Part shown: piece after piece, positions 1 through 8,325 of the stretch
Position numbering within the stretch: position 1 is the stretch's first letter
How the letters are laid out: each line of letters opens with the position of its first letter
From: Mucilaginibacter straminoryzae
GTDB taxonomy: Bacteria > Bacteroidota > Bacteroidia > Sphingobacteriales > Sphingobacteriaceae
Length of the DNA stretch: 64,000 bases
NCBI RefSeq assembly: GCF_022953055.1
Contig: NZ_JALJEJ010000005.1
Coordinates: 124,001-188,000 of the forward strand
Direction: 5' to 3'
Notes under the pieces: generated by a model
Databases searched by the model: none
Seen by the model: only the letters and a program-made list of their open reading frames with translations
Told to the model about the DNA's origin: nothing
Made by a program: the position numbers and the translations under genes

Positions 1-2801
1 TTCACCTCATCCACCTGGTGAACAAAGTTGGCATCAAGCACCGGCAGCAAGATTTTGCTTAGCGGCTGGCGTACGTTAATACCCACTTTTTTACGCAGCG
101 ATAATACCAGCGAAGAAATATCCTGGGCCAGCTGCATGCGCTCTTCCAGTTGCTTGTCGACGAGTTCTTCGTGGTAAGCAGGGAAATCGGCCAGGTGGAC
201 AGATTCAAACTGTTCTTTACCGGTTACACTGTTTAAGTCGTTATACAAACGCTCTGCAAAGAATGGCGCGATAGGCGACATCAGCTTGGAAATAGTGACC
301 AAACAGGTATACAGCGTTTGGTAAGCAGAAAGCTTATCGGTAGAATTGTCTGATTTCCAGAAGCGGCGACGGCTTAAACGCACGAACCAGTTGCTGAGGT
401 GCTCATCTACAAAATCCTGGATGGCCCGGGCAGCTTTGGTCGGTTCGAAATCGGCGTAGAACGCATCTACTTCCTTGCTTAAGGTGTTCAGCAGGGAAAT
501 GATCCAGCGGTCGATCTCCGGGCGGTCTGCCAGCGCAATATCAGCTTCGCTGTAAGTGAAGTTGTCGATATTGGCGTAGAGCGAAAAGAACGAATAAGTG
601 TTATACAGGGTGCCGAAGAATTTGCGGCGAACCTCATCAAGACCCTCAATATTAAATTTCAGGTTGTCCCAAGGCGAAGCATTGCTGATCATGTACCAAC
701 GCGCGGCATCAGCGCCGTATTGCGAAATGGTATCGAACGGATCAACGCCGTTACCCAAGCGTTTAGACATTTTGTTGCCGTTTTTATCCAGCACCAAACC
801 GTTAGATACTACGTTTTTAAACGCAATGCCTTTGTTGCCAACTTTCTCGTTTACGGCTTTAATATCGTCACTGGCTTCACTTAGCATTACCGCTAAAGCG
901 TGCAGGGTAAAGAACCAGCCACGGGTTTGGTCAACACCTTCGGCGATAAAATCTGCCGGGTAGGCGTTTTCAAAAGCTTCTTTGTTTTCAAACGGGAAGT
1001 GCCATTGCGCATAAGGCATCGCACCAGAATCAAACCAAACGTCGATCAGGTCGGGTTCGCGTAACATGCGTTTGCCGGTAGAAGAAACCAGGATCACATC
1101 GTCCACATACGGGCGGTGCAGGTCTTTAATTTCAAAATCGGCAGGCATTAAACCGGCATCAACAGCTTTTTTGATCTCTGCTTCCAGCTCTGCGATAGAG
1201 CCGATGCAAATTTCTTCAGCACCGCCTTCTTCGCGCCAGATCGGCAGCGGTGTACCCCAATAGCGTGAACGCGAAAGGTTCCAGTCTACCAGGTTTTCCA
1301 GCCAGTTACCAAAACGGCCTGTGCCGGTTGATTCCGGTTTCCAGTTGATGGTTTTGTTCAGCTCCACCATTTTGTCCTTAACGGCCGTAGTGCGGATGAA
1401 CCAACTATCCAGCGGGTAATATAAAATAGGCTCGTCAGAACGCCACGAGTGCGGGTAGCTGTGCTCGTAACGCTGAACGTTGAATGCCTTGTTTTCTTCT
1501 TTAAGTTTGATCGAGATCAGCACGTCTGTTGCCTTAAAGTCTGGCGCAGTGCGTTCTTGCTCGCTGTAATATTCTTCCTTAACGTAACGGCCTGCAAAAT
1601 CGGTCACTTCTTCCACAAAACGGCCTTGTTTATCAACCAGCGGCACTTCTTTGCCGTTTTCGTCTTTTACCAGTACAGAAGGAACGTTATTTTCTTTACA
1701 AGCCCTGAAGTCGTCCGCACCAAAAATAGAAGCGGTGTGAACAATGCCGGTACCATCGTCAGTAGTAACAAAGTCGGCAGGGATCACGCGGAAAGCGTTC
1801 TTCTCCAGGTCTTCATTGGTTACGTAAGGCATAAGCTGATAATAGTGAATGCCTAACAGATCTGAACCATTCAATTCTGCCTTTACTTGCCAGGGGATAA
1901 TCTTATCGCCGCCTTTGTAGTCGTCAAAAGAGGCATTTTCGCCTTCGGCTTTAAAGTATTTACCTACCAGGTCTTTTGCCAACACAACACAAACCGGTTT
2001 GTAAGTGTACGGGTTGAAGGTGCTGATCTTTACATAAGTGATATTCTCACCGACAGCCAACGCGCAGTTAGATGGCAAGGTCCACGGGGTGGTCGTCCAG
2101 GCCAGGATGAATACATCGGTATCCACGCCGTCGAACAAAAACTCCGAATCCTGATCGCGCTTTACCTTAAACTGTGCGGTGATGGTAGTATCCTTTACCA
2201 TTTTGTAAGTGCCCGGCTGGTTCAGCTCGTGCGAGCTTAGTCCGGTACCGGATTTTGGCGAATAAGGCTGAACAGTATATCCCTTGTACAGCAGGTTTTT
2301 GTTGTACAGTTGTTTCAGGATCCACCAAAGCGACTCGATATATTCGTTATGGTAAGTAACGTAAGGATGCTCCAGGTCTACCCAGTAACCCATCTTTTCG
2401 GTCAGGTCGTTCCAAACGTCTGTATATTTCATTACCTCCTTGCGGCAGGCTGCGTTGTAATCTTCGATTGAGATCTTTTTGCCGATATCGTCTTTGGTAA
2501 TGCCTAAAGATTTTTCAACCGCAAGCTCGATCGGCAAGCCGTGGGTATCCCAGCCGCCTTTGCGTTTTACCTGGTAACCCTTCAGGGTTTTATAACGGCA
2601 AAAAATATCTTTAATAGAGCGGGCCATGGCGTGGTGGATGCCGGGCATACCATTTGCCGATGGCGGGCCTTCATAAAATGTGTAAGGGTTTGAAGAAGGG
2701 CGGCTGCTGATACTTTTTTCAAAGATGTTGTTCTGTTTCCAAAACTCAAGTATCTCCTGGCCAATCTGTGGCAGATTAAGTTGCTTATATTCCTTGTACA
2801 T
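1..2801 (-). CDS. ileS: Isoleucyl-tRNA synthetase, type 2 (3' end outside window)
   Basis: Cytoplasmic class I aminoacyl-tRNA synthetase that charges tRNA-Ile with isoleucine and edits misactivated valine. About 933 codons are present; the C-terminal part runs off the left edge. The start is the ATG at 2799-2801, 29 bases below a perfect -7 box. Residues 44-58 read YEGPPSANGMPGIHH, the nucleotide-binding signature loop, and the KMSKR loop is encoded near 757-771. WDTHGLP, the editing-domain motif WTTTPWTLPSN and DVWFDSGAMPYAQWHFP are all visible. The signature motif is GIHH (G54-H57) instead of the usual HIGH/HYGH, a first/third-position swap known from some type-2 IleRS enzymes. Size and sequence indicate the long eukaryotic-like type 2 form. 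Identification is very secure; the consequence of the GIHH swap (mupirocin insensitivity) is from family knowledge. Confidence 0.97.
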   Translation of the reverse strand, partial: MYKEYKQLNLPQIGQEILEFWKQNNIFEKSISSRPSSNPYTFYEGPPSANGMPGIHHAMARSIKDIFCRYKTLKGYQVKRKGGWDTHGLPIELAVEKSLGITKDDIGKKISIEDYNAACRKEVMKYTDVWNDLTEKMGYWVDLEHPYVTYHNEYIESLWWILKQLYNKNLLYKGYTVQPYSPKSGTGLSSHELNQPGTYKMVKDTTITAQFKVKRDQDSEFLFDGVDTDVFILAWTTTPWTLPSNCALAVGENITYVKISTFNPYTYKPVCVVLAKDLVGKYFKAEGENASFDDYKGGDKIIPWQVKAELNGSDLLGIHYYQLMPYVTNEDLEKNAFRVIPADFVTTDDGTGIVHTASIFGADDFRACKENNVPSVLVKDENGKEVPLVDKQGRFVEEVTDFAGRYVKEEYYSEQERTAPDFKATDVLISIKLKEENKAFNVQRYEHSYPHSWRSDEPILYYPLDSWFIRTTAVKDKMVELNKTINWKPESTGTGRFGNWLENLVDWNLSRSRYWGTPLPIWREEGGAEEICIGSIAELEAEIKKAVDAGLMPADFEIKDLHRPYVDDVILVSSTGKRMLREPDLIDVWFDSGAMPYAQWHFPFENKEAFENAYPADFIAEGVDQTRGWFFTLHALAVMLSEASDDIKAVNEKVGNKGIAFKNVVSNGLVLDKNGNKMSKRLGNGVDPFDTISQYGADAARWYMISNASPWDNLKFNIEGLDEVRRKFFGTLYNTYSFFSLYANIDNFTYSEADIALADRPEIDRWIISLLNTLSKEVDAFYADFEPTKAARAIQDFVDEHLSNWFVRLSRRRFWKSDNSTDKLSAYQTLYTCLVTISKLMSPIAPFFAERLYNDLNSVTGKEQFESVHLADFPAYHEELVDKQLEERMQLAQDISSLVLSLRKKVGINVRQPLSKILLPVLDANFVHQVDEV

Positions 2802-2829
2802 CAATATTTTCGCTCGAAATTTTAAGGGG

Positions 2830-2837
2830 CAAAATTA
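2830..2837 (-). promoter_or_regulatory. Bacteroidota -7 promoter element of ileS
   Basis: On the minus strand this reads TAATTTTG, a perfect match to the Bacteroidota -7 consensus TAnnTTTG. It lies 28 bases upstream of the ileS start, which gives a leader of roughly 20-25 bases. No convincing -33 box was seen. Confidence 0.6.
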
Positions 2838-3018
2838 CGAAAAAATTAGCATTAGTTAAGGTTATCAGCAGGCTTGCAATATTATTATTGTGTAATTTTT
2901 AAAAGCGGGCAAAGCAGTTCTTGGAATCGCAGAAAAACTGTAAAAATTTCAGGGAACAACAACAAATCCGAGCCCATGCTGGTAGTGCTTTATCACGAAG
3001 CCTTAGAGCTGATTTTAA

Positions 3019-3915
3019 ATGCCAATTGATATGAATCTAAATCCTGAAATTGTAACCCCGCACCGTTCGTTATTGGGTGAAGGCCCCGTGTGGGACGAGA
3101 TCAACAACCGGATCCTATGGCTTGATATCCTGAAGGGTGAAATCCATCAGTACCATCCGGATACTGAAGCTTTTGGTACGATGAAGTTGGGGAAAATGGT
3201 AGGCTGCGTTGTATTACAGGCGAATGGCTGTTTAATTGCCGCACTGGAGGATGGCTTTGCCTTTGTTGATATAGACGCGCAAACGATGGAACATATCACT
3301 CATCCAGAGAGCCATATTCCCGACAACCGTTTTAACGACGGCAAGTGCGACCCGGCAGGGCGTTTCTGGGCCGGAACCATGTCTAAACAGGAGGTGCCGG
3401 ATGCGGGAAGTTTGTATGTACTGGATGCCAATTATCATGTTAAAGGCGAGGTTACCGATCTTACCATTTCTAACGGCATGGCCTGGAGCGCTGATAGCAA
3501 AACCTATTACCTGATTGATACGCCAACCCGTTGTATCGATGCTTTTGATTATGACCTGGAAAGCGGGAGTATCGCTAACCGGAGAACCGCATTTGCGATA
3601 CCGGAAAGCGAAGGTTTGCCCGACGGAATGACCATTGATGCCGAAGGTATGTTGTGGGTAGCGCATTATTCCGGCTGGCAGGTAAGCCGCTGGAACCCTG
3701 ATACAGGGCAAAAGCTGTTAAGTATACCCGTACCCGTTGAAAATGTAACCTGTTGCACCTTCGGCGGTAAAGATTTAACCGACCTGTACATTACTACGGC
3801 TTTTAAAGGATTGAGTGACGAGCAAATAAAAAAGCAGCCTTTAGCAGGCTGCCTCTTTGTAGTTAAAAATATTAGGGTTAAAGGCTTGCCGCCTAACCGG
3901 TTTAAGCTTTACTAA
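3019..3915 (+). CDS. SMP-30/gluconolactonase/LRE family protein
   Basis: Six-bladed beta-propeller lactonase, likely cytosolic, hydrolysing sugar lactones such as gluconolactone. 298 residues, the normal family length. The three metal ligands of the family are in place: E21 in LGEGPVW, N152 in ISNGMAWS and D202 in LPDGMTID; RFNDGKCDPAGRFWAGTM is the conserved middle blade. Two in-frame ATGs (3019 and 3031) are possible starts and nothing in the sequence decides between them. The 3' end overlaps the convergent dehydrogenase-subunit gene by 14 bases, and a GC-rich hairpin lies inside the last 70 bases of the frame. The neighbouring GMC dehydrogenase operon could supply the lactone substrate; that link is inference, as the genes are on opposite strands. 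Confidence 0.9.
   Translation: MPIDMNLNPEIVTPHRSLLGEGPVWDEINNRILWLDILKGEIHQYHPDTEAFGTMKLGKMVGCVVLQANGCLIAALEDGFAFVDIDAQTMEHITHPESHIPDNRFNDGKCDPAGRFWAGTMSKQEVPDAGSLYVLDANYHVKGEVTDLTISNGMAWSADSKTYYLIDTPTRCIDAFDYDLESGSIANRRTAFAIPESEGLPDGMTIDAEGMLWVAHYSGWQVSRWNPDTGQKLLSIPVPVENVTCCTFGGKDLTDLYITTAFKGLSDEQIKKQPLAGCLFVVKNIRVKGLPPNRFKLY
3834..3852 (+). terminator. Hairpin inside the 3' end of the lactonase gene
   Basis: GCAGCCT (3834-3840) and AGGCTGC (3846-3852) are perfect 7-bp arms with a 5-base loop, preceded by an A run and followed by CTCTTT. It has terminator shape on the plus strand but lies about 60 bases before the stop codon. It encodes the conserved QPLAG segment, so it may be coincidental. 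Confidence 0.3.
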
Positions 3916-4564
3916 AGCTTACGCATTCTTTCAATTCTTTTTCCGTGTACGCCATATCGTACTGTTTCAGCACGTCATCCGGTACACCGTTCCATTGGTT
4001 AGGGGTGTTACCGACATAGCCAACGTCTTTCCAGCCGATCTCTGTAGTGTAAAATCCGGTAGCGGTAAGGTTGCGCATCAGGTTAAAAAATGCAACACCC
4101 TGGGCCATATCCGGCTTAGCCTTGTTAGGATAAGCAATGCGGTCTACCATTTCTATCTGCTGGTTGTGCGGGCAATCTTTAAACGGGTTGCCGTAACGGT
4201 TCAAACACTGTAAATCCAGCCAACGCAGGCCACCGCGCATCGGGGTCTGGTATTCGGGCATATCTTTAACAATAAACTCTATAAAATCCGGAACCTTAGC
4301 ATCAGTTGCACTTCCGCTTACGTTGTCTTTAGGGATGATGATATCTGCCAGAATACCTATCGTCGCCATTTCTTCACTTTTAAAGAACGTTTCGTCTTTT
4401 AATTTTTTATCATGAAGTTTCTCTTCCTCCATCCGATCCGCATCGTTAGCTGCCGGTTTGGCGGCCGCTTCTTTCTCTGTCTGCGGATTTTTACAGGCTT
4501 CCAATAACACGCCTCCCGATACCGTAGTTACCAGTAAGGCTTTTAGGGAATCTCTTCTGTCCAT
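3902..4564 (-). CDS. Gluconate 2-dehydrogenase subunit 3 family protein (Tat lipoprotein)
   Basis: Small (gamma) subunit of a membrane-associated FAD-dependent sugar or sugar-acid dehydrogenase. 220 residues. The N-terminus MDRRDSLKALLVTTVSG carries a twin-arginine motif (R3-R4) and a hydrophobic stretch, followed by a lipobox LEAC with C24, which suggests Tat export and lipid anchoring. The rest matches the gluconate 2-dehydrogenase subunit 3 family (ADIIIPKD, FIVKDMP, RGGLRWLD). It starts 18 bases after the GMC subunit ends, so the two form an operon; in this family the small subunit is thought to carry the large FAD subunit through the Tat pathway. The substrate is not determined by sequence. 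Confidence 0.88.
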   Translation of the reverse strand: MDRRDSLKALLVTTVSGGVLLEACKNPQTEKEAAAKPAANDADRMEEEKLHDKKLKDETFFKSEEMATIGILADIIIPKDNVSGSATDAKVPDFIEFIVKDMPEYQTPMRGGLRWLDLQCLNRYGNPFKDCPHNQQIEMVDRIAYPNKAKPDMAQGVAFFNLMRNLTATGFYTTEIGWKDVGYVGNTPNQWNGVPDDVLKQYDMAYTEKELKECVSFSKA

Positions 4565-4582
4565 AATGTTTTCTCGATAGCG

Positions 4583-6325
4583 TTAAGCGATGTTTTGTTT
4601 CTTCATTTCACTGATCAGGTAGTCTGATGCGCGCATAGCCAGCGCCAGGATGGTCCAGGTGATGTTTTTATCCGCCTGAGATACAAACTGGCCACCATCT
4701 ACGCAGAACAGGTTCTTCACATCGTGCGCCTGGCTGTATTTGTTCAATACAGATTTTCTTGGATCATCGCCCATTCGTACAGTGCCCGCCTCGTGGATAA
4801 TTACACCAGGGTTATGCAGACCGTAGTTGTTATGCGGCCCGTCATCCCCTCCCCAGGTTACCAGCGCACCCATGCTATGCAGAATTTCGGCAAAAGTTTC
4901 TTTCATGTGCTTCGCCTGTTTAATCTCATAGTCGGTCCACTGGGTATGGAACTTCAATACCGGGATACCGTATTTATCTACCACGTTCGGGTCAATCTCG
5001 CAATAGCTATCCTCGCGGGCAATACTTTCGCCACGACCGGCCATGCCCACGTGGGCGCCATAGAAATAGCGGTAATCTTCTTTCAGCGAAGCGCCATAAC
5101 CACCTGCTTCTTTCTGCTGTCCTTTCACTTTGAACATGCCGTTCAGCTTCTCAATACCCCAGCTAAAGCCATACAGCGGCATGCCTAAGCCACCACCGTA
5201 TTCAATGTGATAACCACGAGGGAAATCCAGTTTTTTATTGTCTAACCACCATGGCGTATACACGTGCATACCACCCACGCCGTCTTCGTTATAACGCTTA
5301 CGGTCAAACAAAGCCGGGATAATGCCGCCCATGTCTGCCCCGGTAGAATCGTGCAGGTATTTACCTACCACGCCGCTGGAATTTGCCAAGCCGTTAGGGT
5401 AACGCTCTGATTTGGAGTTGAGCAGTAAGCGTGCGCTTTCACAGGCACTGGCAGCCAGAATTACGGTACGGCCGTAAACCTGGTATTCCTGCAAATCTTC
5501 TTTGTTTACGTAAGAAACACCTTTAGCCAAACCGTCCCGGTCCATCAATACTTCACGTGCCATGGCGTTCACAACCAGATCTACATTGCCGGTAGCAATG
5601 GCCGGTTTTACCAGGCAAGACGATGACGAAAAGTCGGCATAAACCTTACAGCTGCGTCCGCATTGCGAACAATAGAAGCAAGAACCACGGTCTTTATTAA
5701 TAGGCTTGGTGAGGATAGAAAGCCTTGACGGGATTACCGGAATACCAATATTGCCTGCTGCCTTTTTAATAAATAATTCGTGCAAACGTGGTTTTGGTGG
5801 CGGCAGGAAAATACCGTCCGGATCATTATATAAGCCTTCGTTGGTGCCGAAAACACCAATCAGCTTGTCCACCTTATCATAGTAAGGTTTCACATCATCA
5901 TAGCTAATGGGCCAGTTATCGCCCAGGCCGTCTATGTCTTTTCTTTTAAAGTCTTTCGGTCCGAAACGTAAAGAGATACGCCCCCAGTGGTTGGTACGGC
6001 CGCCCACCATCCGCGCGCGGAACCATTCCCAGTTAGAGTTCTCGGCGTTGGTATAAGGCTCGCCATCGATGTTCCAGCCCCAGAAACAACCATCAAAGTC
6101 GCCAAAAGGGCGGAATTGCGTACGGGCGCCCCTTCGAGGCGATTCCCATGCCGGTTTCAGTTGTGAAGAGTTAACGGCAGGGTCGTAGTTGGGACCCGCT
6201 TCGATCAGGCAAACTTTTAAACCGGCGTTTGCCAGCGTATAGGCAGCCATACCGCCACCTGCACCCGAACCTACAATGATGGCATCATACTTTTTTGCCT
6301 GTTTTTTGATTTGAACAGCACACAT
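4583..6325 (-). CDS. GMC-family FAD-dependent oxidoreductase (sugar dehydrogenase large subunit)
   Basis: Catalytic flavoprotein of a probable periplasmic sugar dehydrogenase, oxidising a hydroxyl group of a sugar or glycoside. 580 residues. The ADP-binding motif VGSGAGGGMAAYTLANAG is at residues 18-35, the GMC motif GGRTNHWGR near 108-116, and the C-terminal active-site region contains IIHEAGTVRMGDDP and DKNITWTILALAMRASDYL. A cluster C216-x2-C219-x2-C222-x3-C226 (plus C237) resembles the cysteine cluster that holds an Fe-S centre in bacterial FAD-glucose dehydrogenase alpha subunits. It lacks its own signal peptide, consistent with export as a passenger of the downstream Tat-bearing subunit 3. 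Glucoside 3-dehydrogenase is a plausible alternative to gluconate or glucose dehydrogenase. Confidence 0.9.
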   Translation of the reverse strand: MCAVQIKKQAKKYDAIIVGSGAGGGMAAYTLANAGLKVCLIEAGPNYDPAVNSSQLKPAWESPRRGARTQFRPFGDFDGCFWGWNIDGEPYTNAENSNWEWFRARMVGGRTNHWGRISLRFGPKDFKRKDIDGLGDNWPISYDDVKPYYDKVDKLIGVFGTNEGLYNDPDGIFLPPPKPRLHELFIKKAAGNIGIPVIPSRLSILTKPINKDRGSCFYCSQCGRSCKVYADFSSSSCLVKPAIATGNVDLVVNAMAREVLMDRDGLAKGVSYVNKEDLQEYQVYGRTVILAASACESARLLLNSKSERYPNGLANSSGVVGKYLHDSTGADMGGIIPALFDRKRYNEDGVGGMHVYTPWWLDNKKLDFPRGYHIEYGGGLGMPLYGFSWGIEKLNGMFKVKGQQKEAGGYGASLKEDYRYFYGAHVGMAGRGESIAREDSYCEIDPNVVDKYGIPVLKFHTQWTDYEIKQAKHMKETFAEILHSMGALVTWGGDDGPHNNYGLHNPGVIIHEAGTVRMGDDPRKSVLNKYSQAHDVKNLFCVDGGQFVSQADKNITWTILALAMRASDYLISEMKKQNIA

Positions 6326-6359
6326 ATTTTTCTTAGAAAGATTCTGTTAATTGGAGTTC

Positions 6360-6367
6360 TAAATATA
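6360..6367 (-). promoter_or_regulatory. Probable -7 element of the GMC dehydrogenase operon
   Basis: The minus strand reads TATATTTA, 7 of 8 matches to TAnnTTTG, 34 bases upstream of the GMC gene start. Confidence 0.4.
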
Positions 6368-6495
6368 GGTTTTTAACGCCTACTGCGGTAAATAAATACT
6401 TGCGTATCTATTTTTTTACCGTTTTAGCTTGTGAAAGCCATTTTGCAAATGCACCCTTTATCGCTTAACTTGTTAAGCGTCAAACATTATCGTAA

Positions 6496-7275
6496 ATGAA
6501 AACCACTGTATTGATCACCGGCGCCTCTGGCGGTATAGGCAAAGAAATGGCGATGGTAGCGGCTAAAAATCAGCATGATGTGATTTTAGTAGCCCGGAGC
6601 GAAACCAAGTTAAAAGCACTGGCAGAAAGCATCCGGCAGGAACACGGCGTGCAAGCATTTTATTACACGGCCGACCTGGCTTTGCCCGGTGCGGCGGCAA
6701 AGTTGTACCAGCAGGTAAAAGGCGACGGCCATGCGGTTAGTTACCTGGTCAATAACGCGGGCTTCGGCGATTACGGAAACTTTGCAGAACGAGAGCTGGA
6801 ACGCATCAGCCAAATGATACAGCTGAACATTACGGCCTTAACCGAGCTAACGCATTTATTTGTGCAGGATATGCTGCAGGCCCGTAAAGGCGGGATATTA
6901 AATGTCGCCTCTACTGCTGCCATGCAGCCAGATCCCTATTTGGCAGTGTATGGTGCAAGTAAATCATACGTGGCGAATTTTACCGAAGCTTTGTGGTATG
7001 AATTGCGCGGAACAGGCGTTACGGCAACCGTGCTTTCGCCGGGTGGTACCGCGACAGACTTTTTTGACGCCGCTGAAATGGGCGCCTCAAAAATGACCGG
7101 GGCGAAGATGATGCCGGCGCACCGCGTAGCCGAAATTGGCTACCAAGCCATGATCAAAGGCAAACTGCACGTAGTGGCAGGATTGAGCAATAAAATTTTA
7201 AGTTTTGCTTCTTCGGTTATGCCCATTGGTAAGCTCCGGTTGAAGATTGCCGCGGCTATCCTGGGAAAGAAGTAA
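6496..7275 (+). CDS. SDR-family NAD(P)-dependent oxidoreductase
   Basis: Classical short-chain dehydrogenase/reductase, 259 residues, cytosolic. The cofactor loop TGASGGIG is at residues 8-15, NNAG follows in strand 4, and the catalytic set is S139 (NVAST), Y152 and K156 (YGASK), with correct spacing. R residues after strand 2 (VARSETKLK) favour NADP(H). The type is that of the DltE/YqjQ-like ketoreductases of unknown substrate. It stands alone between divergent and convergent neighbours, so no pathway is indicated. Confidence 0.9.
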   Translation: MKTTVLITGASGGIGKEMAMVAAKNQHDVILVARSETKLKALAESIRQEHGVQAFYYTADLALPGAAAKLYQQVKGDGHAVSYLVNNAGFGDYGNFAERELERISQMIQLNITALTELTHLFVQDMLQARKGGILNVASTAAMQPDPYLAVYGASKSYVANFTEALWYELRGTGVTATVLSPGGTATDFFDAAEMGASKMTGAKMMPAHRVAEIGYQAMIKGKLHVVAGLSNKILSFASSVMPIGKLRLKIAAAILGKK

Positions 7276-7286
7276 TCAATGTTGAA

Positions 7287-8243
7287 TTACTTCTTTGCAG
7301 CTATACCTTTCACGTGCAGAGAGATCACGCTGGTGTGCGGCATGCCTAAGGTACTGCCGGGCGTTACCTGCAAATAGTATTTCAGGTAAGTATTCATTAC
7401 CGCTTCAGAAAGGCGAAGGTAACTTTTCTTGTAATCCTCTTCCTGAAAAGCGATTAGTGGTATGCCGTAGGTCATTTTGCCAGCCGTATCTACTTTAACG
7501 GTAAAAGAGTAGTTAAAATCTTTGTAGGCCTTATTTATCGTAATGTAAAACTCGGGGTCGAGGTAATCGTCAGAGCTGTCGAAGTTATTCATCAGCGAAG
7601 GTTCAGTATGGCGTTGCTCTATTTTTACCAAAGGGCTTTTAGTTGTTAACACTACCGGTTGGCGTGCTGCAAAGGCACTATCGGGGTTGGTATTGGCTTT
7701 GGCAACCAATTGTTTTACAAAAAGTGTGTCCCTGCGGCTTGGCCTCCGCAGCGTGGCCGAATCTGTATGCAGTTTTTTAATGTAATCGTTCGCATAAAAC
7801 GTCATGAATACCTGATTGCCGCTAACATCAATAGAATCGCCCTGGAATTTCAGGATCTCCAACACCAGGCTGTCGCGGCTCATCTTTCGCACTTTGTACC
7901 AGGTACGGGCGGTGTTAAAAATAGAATCGTAGCCGCGGGTGAGCGGAAAGTTGATAAACTGCTTTTTAATAGGGCTGTAGATCCGGGCAGAATCGGCAGA
8001 GACAAACTTCAGTTTCCACTGCGGTTCTAACTGGTAACCATATTTGTTGAAAGACAAGCCGTTTTTCATGCGGCGGTATACTTCTGTATAGTCTATATTT
8101 TCAACAGGTTTAAAGGAAATTATCAACCTTTCCTCGCAACCCATGGCAGAACCTTTACACTTTCTTTTGCATGAAGACATGCCGACCATCAATACCAGGT
8201 TGGCAAGAAACAGAGCAGTCAGCAGCAGTTTTATTTTCATCAT
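7287..8243 (-). CDS. Hypothetical lipoprotein
   Basis: Not recognised as a named family. The frame is open up to 8282, but the start is placed at the ATG pair 8238-8243, because MMKIKLLLTALFLANLVL followed by a cysteine (SSC) forms a lipoprotein signal peptide and a near-perfect -7 box lies 13 bases upstream. The mature protein is about 295 residues, rich in charged residues and beta-type sequence, with KRKCKGSAMGCEE directly after the lipid-anchor cysteine. It refers to no catalytic motif. It is probably an envelope lipoprotein of the Bacteroidota type. It converges on the SDR gene and follows the porin gene in the same orientation, about 80 bases away. Confidence 0.7.
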   Translation of the reverse strand: MMKIKLLLTALFLANLVLMVGMSSCKRKCKGSAMGCEERLIISFKPVENIDYTEVYRRMKNGLSFNKYGYQLEPQWKLKFVSADSARIYSPIKKQFINFPLTRGYDSIFNTARTWYKVRKMSRDSLVLEILKFQGDSIDVSGNQVFMTFYANDYIKKLHTDSATLRRPSRRDTLFVKQLVAKANTNPDSAFAARQPVVLTTKSPLVKIEQRHTEPSLMNNFDSSDDYLDPEFYITINKAYKDFNYSFTVKVDTAGKMTYGIPLIAFQEEDYKKSYLRLSEAVMNTYLKYYLQVTPGSTLGMPHTSVISLHVKGIAAKK

Positions 8244-8255
8244 TCGGTATGGCTT

Positions 8256-8263
8256 TAAAGATA
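8256..8263 (-). promoter_or_regulatory. Probable -7 element of the lipoprotein gene
   Basis: The minus strand reads TATCTTTA (7 of 8 to TAnnTTTG), 12 bases above the chosen ATG; it supports the shorter reading frame. Confidence 0.4.
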
Positions 8264-8325
8264 GAGGTTTCTCTAAATCCATCAGAAAAACAATTTGCAG
8301 AAAAAATGTTGCTGCCTAATACGCG

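Noticed and set aside
598..2240. Plus-strand open frames across the ileS region
   Set aside because: They are antisense to a clear synthetase gene and have no family resemblance.
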